Shown here: positions 9,094 to 17,542 of the stretch, in pieces
Layout of the letters: the number at the start of each line of letters is the position of its first letter
Position numbering within the stretch: position 1 is the stretch's first letter
Assembly: GCA_964574325.1 (NCBI GenBank)
Contig: CAZNMY010000002.1
Location: 1 to 64,000 of the forward strand
Length of the DNA: 64,000 nt
Direction of reading: 5' to 3'
From: CAMDPA01 sp964574325
Lineage (GTDB): Bacteria > Pseudomonadota > Alphaproteobacteria > Rhizobiales > Hyphomicrobiaceae
Program-made: the position numbers and the translations under genes
The notes under the pieces: generated by a model
What the model was told of the DNA's origin: nothing
Databases searched by the model: none
What the model saw: only the letters and a program-made list of their open reading frames with translations

Positions 9094-10551
9094 CTACTGT
9101 AGAAGATTGATGCCTAGGGCCCGAAGGATGCGGGTCGCCTCGTTGGCGAGCGTTAGGACATCGGCACGGCACAGAGGGCGACCATGCGCGATCGCCTTGC
9201 GCACCGGATGCAGCCGGCGCAGCGCCACTTGGAAGTCGTCCTTGTTGCCGAACACCGCGGCGAACGACTGCTTCCAATTGTTCGACTGCAGGATGACGTC
9301 GGCCAGATCCATGAAATCGGCGTACTGGATCAGGGCATATACAGGCCGTCCCAGGTCCCGATCCTCCTGCTGACGCTCGCTCCAGCGCTTTCGAACCTGC
9401 TCAGCGACACGCCGCTTCACCCAGGCAGGCCCTTCGACCGCCGACAGCTTCTCCTCAATGCATTGACGCAACCGCTGCTCGACGGCGGTGAGCAACGCAC
9501 TGTGGTCCGTGTCGAACAGCGCGCCAGTATCTGCCCCCTCGAGTGACATAGGGACCGGCGTCGGAGCCAGGCGGAACTGGAAGCCCGCCGCGAAGATAAC
9601 CTCGTCGTATGCCAGCTCCGGAAAGGTGATGAGATCGGATTTCAGGCCCGCCCGGACAGCAGCCGAATCGCGCTCCGCCGGCGTCTCCTCCTCGTTGTAA
9701 TCCGCTCCAGTTCCGAGCTCCTCCGTGACCAACTCGGCGACCTCACCACCGAACGGCCGCGCGGCATGCACCGCATCGCTCAAGCGTGCGATCCGCGCGA
9801 AGCCCAGCATTGATAGGCCGAGATCGTCGGGGCATGTCCACGCCGCATTGATCGACGCCATCCGTGTCGCGAGCGAAGCTTCCCACTGGCCCGCTGCTTT
9901 GAGAGCGCCTCCGAAGGGATCGACCGTGCGTGCGAGACGGCTCGTCAGCAGGGCGAACGTGCTGTTACCCGGAGGCAGAAACCCGGCCATCGCCTTCGGC
10001 GTCGCAGAGGCCTCTCCGAGGCCTATGGCTTTCCATGTGTCCTTGAACGTCGATGCCTCGCCAAGGAACGAGGCATAACGCGCAAGATCGCGATCGGCTG
10101 ACACGAGCTTTGCTGCCGCACGCGACTGCGTCCAATCCGGAAGTCCTTTGAGAGCCGCAGCGCTCCACAGATCCGCTTTGTGTGCTGGGCTGCCCATCAG
10201 CTTTTCGAGATCCAGCCGCATCTTCGACACGGGGGACGCGTCGAGATGCTTCTGAAAGAGATTCGGATCAGGCAAGCTCAGCTTCTTCATCATCTTGGAA
10301 ACGGACGATCCTTCCAGCTGCAGCTTCACCTCGAAGAACTCGTCCATCTGGCTCATTGGCCGGCTGCCTGGAACTTCGAGCCGCGTCGCAGCCGCGATGT
10401 CGAGCAGCTGACGCATCGACGGGCCACCGATAAGCTCGTCGATCGAACGGCTTCCCTTCCGCAGCGCGTCGGTTCCCTCGAGGCGACGTGCCAAATCCCA
10501 GCCCTTGAAGGGGCCCGGAGTTCTGGGCTTGGATGCGTTGGCTTCGGACAC
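9094..10551 (-). CDS. Swt1-type HEPN domain protein
   Basis: A 485-residue protein transcribed towards the defence operon, with only 39 bases between the two stops. The last 130 residues look like a Swt1-family HEPN domain: YALIQYADFMDLADVI, NNWKQSFAAVFG, then LRRLHPVRKAIAHGRPL. The R451-x4-H456 pair has the spacing of the HEPN ribonuclease motif. HEPN proteins often act as RNases in toxin-antitoxin and abortive infection systems, and others only bind partners. The first 350 residues, mostly helical with few motifs, are not recognised. The start is the first ATG of the frame. Its convergent place beside an ABC-3C operon supports a defence role, which is inference. Confidence 0.7.
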   Translation of the reverse strand: MSEANASKPRTPGPFKGWDLARRLEGTDALRKGSRSIDELIGGPSMRQLLDIAAATRLEVPGSRPMSQMDEFFEVKLQLEGSSVSKMMKKLSLPDPNLFQKHLDASPVSKMRLDLEKLMGSPAHKADLWSAAALKGLPDWTQSRAAAKLVSADRDLARYASFLGEASTFKDTWKAIGLGEASATPKAMAGFLPPGNSTFALLTSRLARTVDPFGGALKAAGQWEASLATRMASINAAWTCPDDLGLSMLGFARIARLSDAVHAARPFGGEVAELVTEELGTGADYNEEETPAERDSAAVRAGLKSDLITFPELAYDEVIFAAGFQFRLAPTPVPMSLEGADTGALFDTDHSALLTAVEQRLRQCIEEKLSAVEGPAWVKRRVAEQVRKRWSERQQEDRDLGRPVYALIQYADFMDLADVILQSNNWKQSFAAVFGNKDDFQVALRRLHPVRKAIAHGRPLCRADVLTLANEATRILRALGINLLQ

Positions 10552-11224
10552 TCCGAGACGATCCTGTAAAAAAATGCCGGCCAGCGAATCAGCTGGTCAT
10601 CCATGATGACACCGGGCTCGCGACAAGAACAGTTTATCGCTGGTGCAGGCGCAATTTCTGCTGCTGTCATGTGATGATGGACGACGATCGAGGTGGCACT
10701 TGGGCGTGCCCCTGTGCTCATCGCATGAGGTCGGGCTGTAGCTGGTCGTGAAGTTCGCCTAGCCGGTGCCCCACCGGATCGCACCGGCACCGTCTCCAAC
10801 CATCCGGGTCCTCCCACTGCCTCGCGCCCGACATCGACAGTCGCGTGCAGCTCTTACCCAGTCATCACGTCTGCTTGGTGGTGACATCCGGACGAGCCTC
10901 CGGTGGACCGCCGGGCCAATCGAGTGGCAATCGAGTGGCGAGGTGCATTGTCTGGAATCTCGTCATCGCCGCCGTTGAGACCACACTGCAGCCGGTAAAG
11001 AAGAGCGGTCCGCTACGGTGCCGTCCGCCTAGCGAGACTCGCTTTCGGCGACGTAGCAGCGAGCACTTCCGTCGGCATCAATTCATGATGCGGCAGGCCG
11101 TCGCAGTCTGTCTCAGTTTCATGTGTCAGGATGTGTCAATTCGCCATTCTTAGTACGGACAAATGACCCCAAAAAGTTCCCGCCGAACCAGTAATAACTT
11201 GCTGAAATTGTTTGTATTTTGTGT
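10552..11224. other. Gene-poor stretch before the attachment-site region
   Basis: About 670 bases upstream of the HEPN gene. Short frames on both strands are rich in cysteine, arginine and tryptophan and look like chance frames. I see no terminator, no RNA gene and no repeat. It probably holds the promoter of the leftward HEPN gene near 10560-10620, but no clear -35/-10 pair could be picked. Confidence 0.5.
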
Positions 11225-11268
11225 TGGTCGGAGCGGCGCGATTTGAACCCGCGCCCCCAGTCCCCAAG
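11225..11268 (-). other. tRNA-Pro-like 3' half, probable attachment-site remnant
   Basis: Read on the minus strand, this stretch gives a TTGGGGAC segment as in a proline GGG anticodon loop, a T-arm with loop TTCAAAT, an acceptor strand CGCTCCG, discriminator A and CCA. The T-stem has one mismatch compared with a normal tRNA-Pro. The anticodon 5' stem, D-arm and 5' acceptor strand are absent, so this is not a functional gene. A tRNA 3' half whose identity starts in the anticodon loop is the usual signature of a tyrosine-integrase attachment site. The call as tRNA-Pro is by similarity of the acceptor and T-arm. Confidence 0.65.
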
Positions 11269-11602
11269 GCATCCACCTAAAGCCCGCGACAGTAGCCCCC
11301 AGCTGGTGCACGCGGAACACCCTTGGTGGTCCCCCGCTTCGAAAAACTAAGTAATTCGATCCAGTGGGCTCATGGCTGTTACGGCCGAAACAACCGCACG
11401 AATTCGGTCAGTCGTAGCTTGTGGTTCGTTGAACGGGTGCCAGCTCGTCGCTGCAGGGAAACTGCACGTAAACGTCTCTACCCCAGATGGCGTCTCACCC
11501 GAGCTCAGCTTTCGGCTTACCCGAGGCTTACCCAGTACCATTTTTTCGTCCGAGGGCGCCACTTTTGCTGTGGGTTAAGTTATTGATTTTGTTATCAAAA
11601 TT
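11269..11602. other. Spacer between two tRNA fragments
   Basis: About 330 bases lying between the two attachment-like tRNA fragments. The plus-strand frame 11372-11578 (67 residues, MAVTAETTARIRSVVACGSL) has no recognisable family and no strong ribosome binding site. The last 60 bases turn AT-rich. It may be what remains of an older insertion. Confidence 0.45.
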
Positions 11603-11650
11603 TGGTTGCGGGGGCTGGATTTGAACCAACGACCTTCAGGTTATGAGCCT
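11603..11650 (-). other. tRNA-fMet 3' half, probable att site of the adjacent integrase
   Basis: On the minus strand this reads AGGCTCATAACCTGAAGG, variable loop, T-arm with loop TTCAAAT, acceptor strand CCCCGCA, discriminator A and CCA, as in the 3' half of initiator tRNA-Met(CAT). Identity ends at the anticodon stem, where the 5' strand should be CAGG but reads AAGG, and the D-arm and 5' acceptor strand are missing. The integrase gene begins about 200 bases away on the side where the 5' half is missing. This is the geometry expected for an element integrated into tRNA-fMet, with the intact tRNA at the far end outside the window. Confidence 0.8.
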
Positions 11651-11727
11651 TTATTCTAGCGATTCCTGGCAGAACATCGCTGCGCGCGTTCAGTGAAAAT
11701 AATCTATATATATCATCGATATATGGC

Positions 11728-11747
11728 GCATCTCTGAGCATCTCTGA
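11728..11747 (+). repeat. Tandem 10-base repeat upstream of integrase
   Basis: Two direct copies of GCATCTCTGA sit side by side between the tRNA-fMet fragment and the integrase gene. Just before them is an AT-rich stretch with ATATATATC and ATCGATAT. Closely spaced direct repeats here could be arm-type integrase or excisionase binding sites. This role is inferred from position only. Confidence 0.4.
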
Positions 11748-11859
11748 ACTTGCCCAGACTCGCCATTTTGCTACCCATGTGCTACCCAGAACGACTTTCA
11801 GGTTTCGGCAAGGAGGGTCGTTTGGCCCCTCCTCGCCCCCGTTCCGGGAGCCCTATTCC

Positions 11860-13083
11860 GTGGCCCAGAAATTCACCGATCTGCTGCTGCGAAACCTCTC
11901 CAGCAATGGCGCGCCACGCCTCGAAATCTGGGATCAGCGCATCCCCGGGTTCGGCGTGCGTGTCTCCGGCGCAGGCACCAAGACGTTCATCCTGGTCTAC
12001 CGCCATCGCGGTCGCCCGCGACGCCTCACGCTCGGGCGCTATCCCTTCCTCTCGCTGGCGGACGCGCGCGACAAGGCCGAGGCGGCCCTGCGCCATCTGG
12101 AGAGCGGCGTCGATCCCGCCCTTGTCAAGGAGGCGGCTGATGATCCCACTTATCAGGTCGAAACCGCCATCGAGCGCTATGTCGAGCGGCACTGCGTCGT
12201 CCACAATAAGCCGAGCACCGCGAAGGAGACGGAGCGGCTGTTGCGCAAGCACTTCATCGCCGCTTGGGGCAAGCGCGATATCCGCGACATCCAGCAGCCG
12301 CAGATCAACGACATTCTCGATGGGCTGGTCGCCGCCGGCAAGCCGAGCGAGGCCAATCATGCCCTCGGCGTCATCAAGACCTTCTTCCGCTGGTGCTGTG
12401 ATCGCGACATGCTCGCGGTCAATCCCTGCGACAAGATCAAGAAGCCAGCCAAGCATGGCTCGCGTGCCCGGGTTCTGACCGACGATGAGCTGGCCGCCGT
12501 CTGGCATGCGGCCGATGCCGAAGGACATCCGTTCGGCACCATGACCAAGTTGCTGATCCTGACCGCCCAGCGTCGGGGCGAGGTTACGCAGATGCAATGG
12601 GATCAACTCGATCTCGCCACTGGCATTTGGACAATTCCGGCTGAACTCGCCAAGAACAGTCGGGAACACGTGCTGCCGCTGGCCGATACCGCGACAGCCT
12701 TGATCAAGAAATTGCCGAAGGCGACAGGGTACGTGTTTCCTGCCCGAGGCAACGCCGACAGCGTGATCTCCGGCTTCACGCGCGCCAAGCGCCGCCTCGA
12801 TGAAGTCTCAGGTGTCGAAGATTGGACGCTGCACGACCTCCGCCGCACCGCCGCCACCCACATGGCCAAGCTCGGTGTCGCCCCACATGTGATCGAGCGC
12901 ATCCTGAACCACGTCTCGGGCACGTTTTCCGGCGTCGCCGGCGTCTACAATCGCTTCCAGTATCTCGACGAGATGCGGGCCGCCTTGGAGCTTTGGGAAG
13001 CACACGTCTTGACGCTTGCCGCTGCCGCGTCGCTGGACTCCGCTCGATGTTCGAGTCGACCCTCGCAGCAATGGCGCGGCTAG
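11860..13083 (+). CDS. Tyrosine-type site-specific integrase (P4-like, DUF4102 N-terminus)
   Basis: A 407-residue integrase counted from the GTG at 11860, which gives the family's usual AQKFTDLLLRNL start; an in-frame GTG at 11779 would add 27 unlikely residues. The N-terminal arm-binding domain has IPGFGVRVSGAGTKTFILVY and RRLTLGRYP, typical of P4-like integrases. The catalytic domain shows R238 (TAQRRGEV), H325 and R328 (LHDLRRT), H351 (ILNHVS) and the nucleophile Y363 (VYNRF), so it appears intact. P4-type integrases commonly use tRNA 3' ends, in agreement with the tRNA-fMet fragment close by. The C-terminal end overlaps the convergent nuclease gene by four bases. Confidence 0.95.
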   Translation: MAQKFTDLLLRNLSSNGAPRLEIWDQRIPGFGVRVSGAGTKTFILVYRHRGRPRRLTLGRYPFLSLADARDKAEAALRHLESGVDPALVKEAADDPTYQVETAIERYVERHCVVHNKPSTAKETERLLRKHFIAAWGKRDIRDIQQPQINDILDGLVAAGKPSEANHALGVIKTFFRWCCDRDMLAVNPCDKIKKPAKHGSRARVLTDDELAAVWHAADAEGHPFGTMTKLLILTAQRRGEVTQMQWDQLDLATGIWTIPAELAKNSREHVLPLADTATALIKKLPKATGYVFPARGNADSVISGFTRAKRRLDEVSGVEDWTLHDLRRTAATHMAKLGVAPHVIERILNHVSGTFSGVAGVYNRFQYLDEMRAALELWEAHVLTLAAAASLDSARCSSRPSQQWRG

Positions 13084-16000
13084 CGATCAAACTTGAAGCT
13101 TTCGACTGCATCGAGGAACACACTCTCCGCATCCGCCAGCTGATCGAGCATGTGGAAATTCATCGGCTGCGGCACGTCGACGATCACCAACCCATTCACG
13201 GCCTGCAGCCGATCCAGTTTCAGGGTTTTGGCCAGTGCTGGAATTCGCGCGCGAAGATACTCCACGCGACGAATGTGCCGCAGCAGTTTGTCGGGTTTCT
13301 CTTTGCCTTTCGAATCCGCAACCATCTGACCGCGATACTCCGAGAGCCGTGCAGCGACCTCGCTTTCCGTCCGGCAGAGCCTCAAGTTCTTGGATTCGAT
13401 CACCCATACAGTTCGTTTGTCCTTGGCAATCGCGAACACATCAATGTCACCGTACTGAGGATCGACCTTCTCGTTGAGCAGCAAGGATAGGCTGCAACGC
13501 ATTCGTGCATTCAGGCCAAGCGCGGTCAGGCGTTCCTGGACCGACTTCTCGAACGCCTCCCCGTTGGCCTTCGCCATCGCGCCTGCATGGCTTCGTGCGA
13601 TTGCCGAGTCCCAGTAAGTACCTTGCAGCTCGCCTTCATGAAGGCCTGAGATCGCATACATGATCGCATCGCTGACGAACGCCGGAGCAATCAGAACCGT
13701 TGGATCGTCGTCGCGATCGATCGCGAGCAGCGGGCGATTGATGAGCGAGCATCTTCGGTCGAACTTGCTGAGGTCTCGATCCGTCTCTGCAAGCTCTGCA
13801 TCCCATGCGGTGCGACATGGCAACGTTAGCCGACGAAGCAATCCGCTCACGTCCCCTCGCGGATACGCATCATTCCTGCGCAGCTCATCGAGAAGCTCGG
13901 AATGGCGCGCGAAGAAGACGCCCTGGCCACGCCTCTCGGCGGCTTGGATCATGGCAAACTGTAGATCGACGAATGTTTCTGCCGACGTCTGGTATTCACC
14001 TTCCACTGCAGCACGGAGCTGAGCACTCCATGACAACCGCTCGGTCCGCGACTCCTCGTCCGCTGCTTTCCGTCTGCCATAACGCTTGTCCGCCTCGTTG
14101 AGAGCACGCGCATGAACCCAGGTCGCTCCGGGTTCGAGCAGTTTCGTAAACACGTCCCTGTCACAAAGCACGTCACCTGCCGGGCTAACGCGGATCTTGG
14201 GCGGGATGAGCCCGCCTCGGATCGCGGCGAACAGCTGCCCGTTACCCATCAGCAACAATACCTTCGCGAACAACTCGTCCACCTCGATACGACTTGGGAT
14301 CAGACCGCCATCCCGAGCGGCTTCGCACGCTGCAATCTCGCAGATGCCCTTGGCCGCCCTCTGCACGCCGTTGATGTCGTTCTGGCGACGGAACGCATCT
14401 TCGTCCGCCTTGGCGCCGCGGATCGACCTCAGCGCGCGGATCGTTCCACGCCACCGCGCTTGCTCATGTCGTGCCGCTTGAAATCTCCGAGCGGCCGCCT
14501 CGACCAACGCTCCTCGATCGAATCGACGAACGTCGGAGACGATCGAGGCCAGGACATGATCCCGGTAGTCCTTCAGGAACTCTCGACAGGCCGCTTCGCC
14601 ATCGATCTCGCTTCCCTTCGCTCTGTCCCGGAACGCCCAGACAGACCCGCACTTGCTGAGAGCGTGTGCAGAGAATGCGATGTCCCGGAAGTCGTCGATT
14701 AGCCCATGGCCAGCGAGCCGTTGCAGCGGCGTGACAGCTTCTTGCGCGTGCAGCCAGCGCCAGTCCGGCGATCCGATCGCCGCTTTCACCATTCCGACGA
14801 GCTGCGCTCGTGTGGCACTCGACTTATTTTTGTCCAAGAATGCTTCGAGCGCCGTGGCGACCAGTTCAGCTTCCGCGACGTTCTCTGCAGATCTGAGATA
14901 ACTTGGCCAATAGACCGATATAGAAACGCTTCCGCACCGCGCCGCGCTCGTATGCGACCTGAATGCGACGGTCTCCGATAGCGGCACCGTGTCCAACTGG
15001 TCGCCGTCGACGGCTCCAGCGTGAAACTCGGCGTTATCTGGAAGCTCGATATGAACCCGATACGCACCGACCGGGAAGATAGTCGGATGTTCCCGGATCA
15101 ACGTCGGCGCGATCTCCGCGAGCCATTCGACCACAGCATTCCAGATCTGATAGCGCCAATTTCGTGGTTCACCCTCGCCGGCCGTCGTCTCGATCCACCA
15201 CGTCCGGCCGGCAACCGAGACCGCACCTGTTAGCCGAGCCTCGCCCAGATCCTCTACGTTCGCATAGATTGGCCTGATCCCATCGCGTCCCCAGTCCTTG
15301 CGTTGAACAACTTTGAAGCCGCCTTCCGGCAGTCGCAGGGCACGTTGATCCTGCCGCCTGATGCCCTCGTGCCTGGGCCTCAGGATTTCACCGACATCGA
15401 TGAGAATGTTACACGGGGGCTTGATCTCACACATGTGCTCGGGGATCAGGTTCCCTTTGGTGCCCTTCCAGAACCCGAACAGATTGAGCAGTCCATTCGG
15501 GTTCGTGAATGTGAACCCCTGCTTTTCCAGCATGTCCTGCTGTTCGAGCATGCGGAAGACGTCGACGAGTTTTCCGTCATCGCACGGCCCGAGAGTCGCC
15601 GCGTCCGCGAAACTGAGCGCAAGGAACTTCCAGTGAGCAGGCACCTTCGACTCGTCGATGGGCGGGGCAACCGCGTGCGGGCACCCCCAACCACTGAGCA
15701 GCAGAACCGTTGCGCTCCACCGACAGTCCGGTTGCGCCCCGGCGAAGCGCCAAAACCGCTCGATGTCCTCGCCCAAGAACTTGTTCGCGTCTTCGGCAAG
15801 CCGACGGACACCTGCGAACCCACCTGCAGGAAAGCCATCGAACGGCACGGGGAGCTGGACGATGTGCAGGTAGCGCCCAGGTTGGAACGCGCACACAGAC
15901 GCGCGCATACCGAACTTGTTGGGCGGCGAGAGATGGATGTTCGGCACCGGCCAGAAGCCTGTTACTTCCGAGTACCGCTCTTGTCGTTCGAGCAGCCGCA

Positions 16001-16859
16001 ATTGCAACGTCTTTTCGATGCCGCCGAACACCGCAGCTCCGATCAGCACTGCCCGCACGGCTATCGATAGGTTCGACGGCGCCGCTACGGTGATTAGGTC
16101 GCCCTCTTGCAGAAGAGGATGAAACTCCAACGGCGTGTCGCCAACGTCGCGATCGGCGACGTGACGAAAATGCTCGTGTTTGAGGACGAAGCTCGCCAGG
16201 TCTTCCGGCTCGATGCCAAGCGTGGCCAAAGCATCACGCCGGAACCGGACGCGCCGCGCCAGTTGTTCCAATCGATCCTTGCTGGGCAGGAGGATGGTAC
16301 TGGCCGCCTCGCCCGCCGAGTGGGTGTCACGCGACAGCGACGCGCGCTCCGCAAGTGCATCGCTGAGGCGGAGCAATGCATGTACCGCTTGCAATGCGCT
16401 CTGCTTCAGCTCGTTATCCGGAAGGGATGCGAACGCATCGTAGACGGTCTGCGTGTAGGATGCCGCGGCCTCCCAACGACCGAGAATGATCCGAAAGCTA
16501 CCCTCCGCCGTGTTGACGTGATCGCAGAAAAAGTCCTCGATCGGGTCTTCCAGACGCTCGACACGCGCCTCGACCAGATGCGTGTTCAGAACCTTGGACA
16601 ATTGATCGCGCGTCGGCTTCCGCTTCCCGTGCGACTTGGCAATCACCAGACGTAGCAGCCATTCGAGGCGAATAGCGTTGGCGTGCAGTCGCGGCTCAGT
16701 CAACAAGCCCGCGATGATGGTGACCGCATAGTTGCGGCTCCACTGGGCGATCTCGGACAACAGTTCCGGCGCTGTCGCCGCCGCTTCCTCCGGAACGCTC
16801 GGCGGCTGTATCCGAGCGAGAAGCGCTTCGATATCGATCGGTTGTCCGTTATCGGTCAT
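13080..16859 (-). CDS. Giant protein with C-terminal PD-(D/E)XK nuclease domain
   Basis: A 1,259-residue protein; the ATG at 16859 (MTDNGQPIDIEALLARIQ) is preferred to a frame start 15 bases further up. The body, residues 1-1050, shows no motif I recognise and no membrane segments. The C-terminus has a clear restriction-endonuclease fold: GEAFEKSVQERLTALGL, then GDIDVFAI (D1138/D1140) and WVIESKNL (E1155, K1157), the D-ExK catalytic set. This architecture, a long unknown sensor-like body with a terminal nuclease, is seen in single-gene anti-phage proteins. It lies directly next to the integrase, as cargo often does. A defence role is inference. Large undescribed body, no frameshift seen. Confidence 0.72.
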   Translation of the reverse strand: MTDNGQPIDIEALLARIQPPSVPEEAAATAPELLSEIAQWSRNYAVTIIAGLLTEPRLHANAIRLEWLLRLVIAKSHGKRKPTRDQLSKVLNTHLVEARVERLEDPIEDFFCDHVNTAEGSFRIILGRWEAAASYTQTVYDAFASLPDNELKQSALQAVHALLRLSDALAERASLSRDTHSAGEAASTILLPSKDRLEQLARRVRFRRDALATLGIEPEDLASFVLKHEHFRHVADRDVGDTPLEFHPLLQEGDLITVAAPSNLSIAVRAVLIGAAVFGGIEKTLQLRLLERQERYSEVTGFWPVPNIHLSPPNKFGMRASVCAFQPGRYLHIVQLPVPFDGFPAGGFAGVRRLAEDANKFLGEDIERFWRFAGAQPDCRWSATVLLLSGWGCPHAVAPPIDESKVPAHWKFLALSFADAATLGPCDDGKLVDVFRMLEQQDMLEKQGFTFTNPNGLLNLFGFWKGTKGNLIPEHMCEIKPPCNILIDVGEILRPRHEGIRRQDQRALRLPEGGFKVVQRKDWGRDGIRPIYANVEDLGEARLTGAVSVAGRTWWIETTAGEGEPRNWRYQIWNAVVEWLAEIAPTLIREHPTIFPVGAYRVHIELPDNAEFHAGAVDGDQLDTVPLSETVAFRSHTSAARCGSVSISVYWPSYLRSAENVAEAELVATALEAFLDKNKSSATRAQLVGMVKAAIGSPDWRWLHAQEAVTPLQRLAGHGLIDDFRDIAFSAHALSKCGSVWAFRDRAKGSEIDGEAACREFLKDYRDHVLASIVSDVRRFDRGALVEAAARRFQAARHEQARWRGTIRALRSIRGAKADEDAFRRQNDINGVQRAAKGICEIAACEAARDGGLIPSRIEVDELFAKVLLLMGNGQLFAAIRGGLIPPKIRVSPAGDVLCDRDVFTKLLEPGATWVHARALNEADKRYGRRKAADEESRTERLSWSAQLRAAVEGEYQTSAETFVDLQFAMIQAAERRGQGVFFARHSELLDELRRNDAYPRGDVSGLLRRLTLPCRTAWDAELAETDRDLSKFDRRCSLINRPLLAIDRDDDPTVLIAPAFVSDAIMYAISGLHEGELQGTYWDSAIARSHAGAMAKANGEAFEKSVQERLTALGLNARMRCSLSLLLNEKVDPQYGDIDVFAIAKDKRTVWVIESKNLRLCRTESEVAARLSEYRGQMVADSKGKEKPDKLLRHIRRVEYLRARIPALAKTLKLDRLQAVNGLVIVDVPQPMNFHMLDQLADAESVFLDAVESFKFDR

Positions 16860-17167
16860 GTCCAGCGCGAGCACCCTTTCGATCGTTGTGCTGCTCCAAG
16901 TTTATTGCTTGCAGTGGTACTACCGCCATCCTCGGTCTCATTTTGTCCACACGCTCCGACTTGACGAGGGCGTGGCGTGGTTGGCGGCCCGCCCGAATAC
17001 CGCGCACGGCGCGCGACGCCTCGGTCGACGATATGCGGGCGGCGCTGACAGCCTGGAAAGCGCATCTGGCCGACCTCTCGGCCACACATCCGGCACGCCT
17101 CGCAGAGCCGTCCCAAGCGGGAGCATGAGGCTGCCGCTCGCCGGCCCCTTTGGTGCCGCATCGGAGC
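16860..17167. other. Intergenic stretch between the giant nuclease gene and hipBA
   Basis: The plus-strand frame 16886-17128 ends in a plausible helical tail (SVDDMRAALTAWKAHLADL) and could be the remnant of a truncated gene, but its first half looks random. No terminator or repeat is evident. The end turns AT-rich as the hipBA promoter begins. Confidence 0.4.
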
Positions 17168-17196
17168 TTGCATTTTAAGTGGTAATATATTATGAT
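17168..17196 (+). promoter_or_regulatory. Probable hipBA promoter
   Basis: TTGCAT (17168-17173) and TATGAT (17191-17196) are separated by 17 bases, a good sigma-70-like pair in an AT-rich island. An imperfect AT palindrome GGTAATATATTATGATC overlaps the -10 region and is where a HipB dimer could bind, since HipB-type antitoxins repress their own operon. The hipB start follows 31 bases downstream with an AAGGGATA ribosome binding site. Confidence 0.6.
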
Positions 17197-17227
17197 CTAA
17201 AGGCAAAAATAGCTACCAAGGGATAAC

Positions 17228-17542
17228 ATGTTGTCTCTTATACTCCAGTCTCCAGAGGATGTCGCCCACGCCCTGCGCGACCGCATGAAGCGCCGCAGGC
17301 TGGCGCTCAACCTCTCGCAAGCTGGCCTCGCCGAGCGTTCCGGCGTCAATCTGCATTCGCTGCGTCGCTTCGAAAAAACCGGTCTGATCGCGCTCGATAG
17401 CCTGCTCAAGATCGCGCTCGTGCTCGGCGTTCTGGCCGATTTCGACCAGATCGCAGCAGGCGATCTCAAGCCCGAGGACACACGCTCCCTCGATGAAATC
17501 CTGGCGTCCAGCAAGACCCGCAACCGGGGACGCCTCAAGTGA
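17228..17542 (+). CDS. hipB: HipB-like antitoxin, XRE-family repressor
   Basis: A 104-residue protein with an XRE helix-turn-helix: LRDRMKRRRLALNLSQAGLA, ERSGVNLHSLRRFEKTG, and the follow-on helix SLLKIALVLGVL. The C-terminal tail is charged and ends in SKTRNRGRLK. The stop overlaps the start of hipA by four bases, the normal arrangement of a type II HipBA module. The antitoxin binds the HipA kinase and represses the operon. The promoter just upstream carries an AT palindrome that may be its operator. Confidence 0.9.
   Translation: MLSLILQSPEDVAHALRDRMKRRRLALNLSQAGLAERSGVNLHSLRRFEKTGLIALDSLLKIALVLGVLADFDQIAAGDLKPEDTRSLDEILASSKTRNRGRLK

Noticed and set aside
11372..11578. 67-residue frame between the two tRNA fragments
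   Set aside because: No ribosome binding site, no family and a composition between coding and random. Not strong enough to list as a gene.
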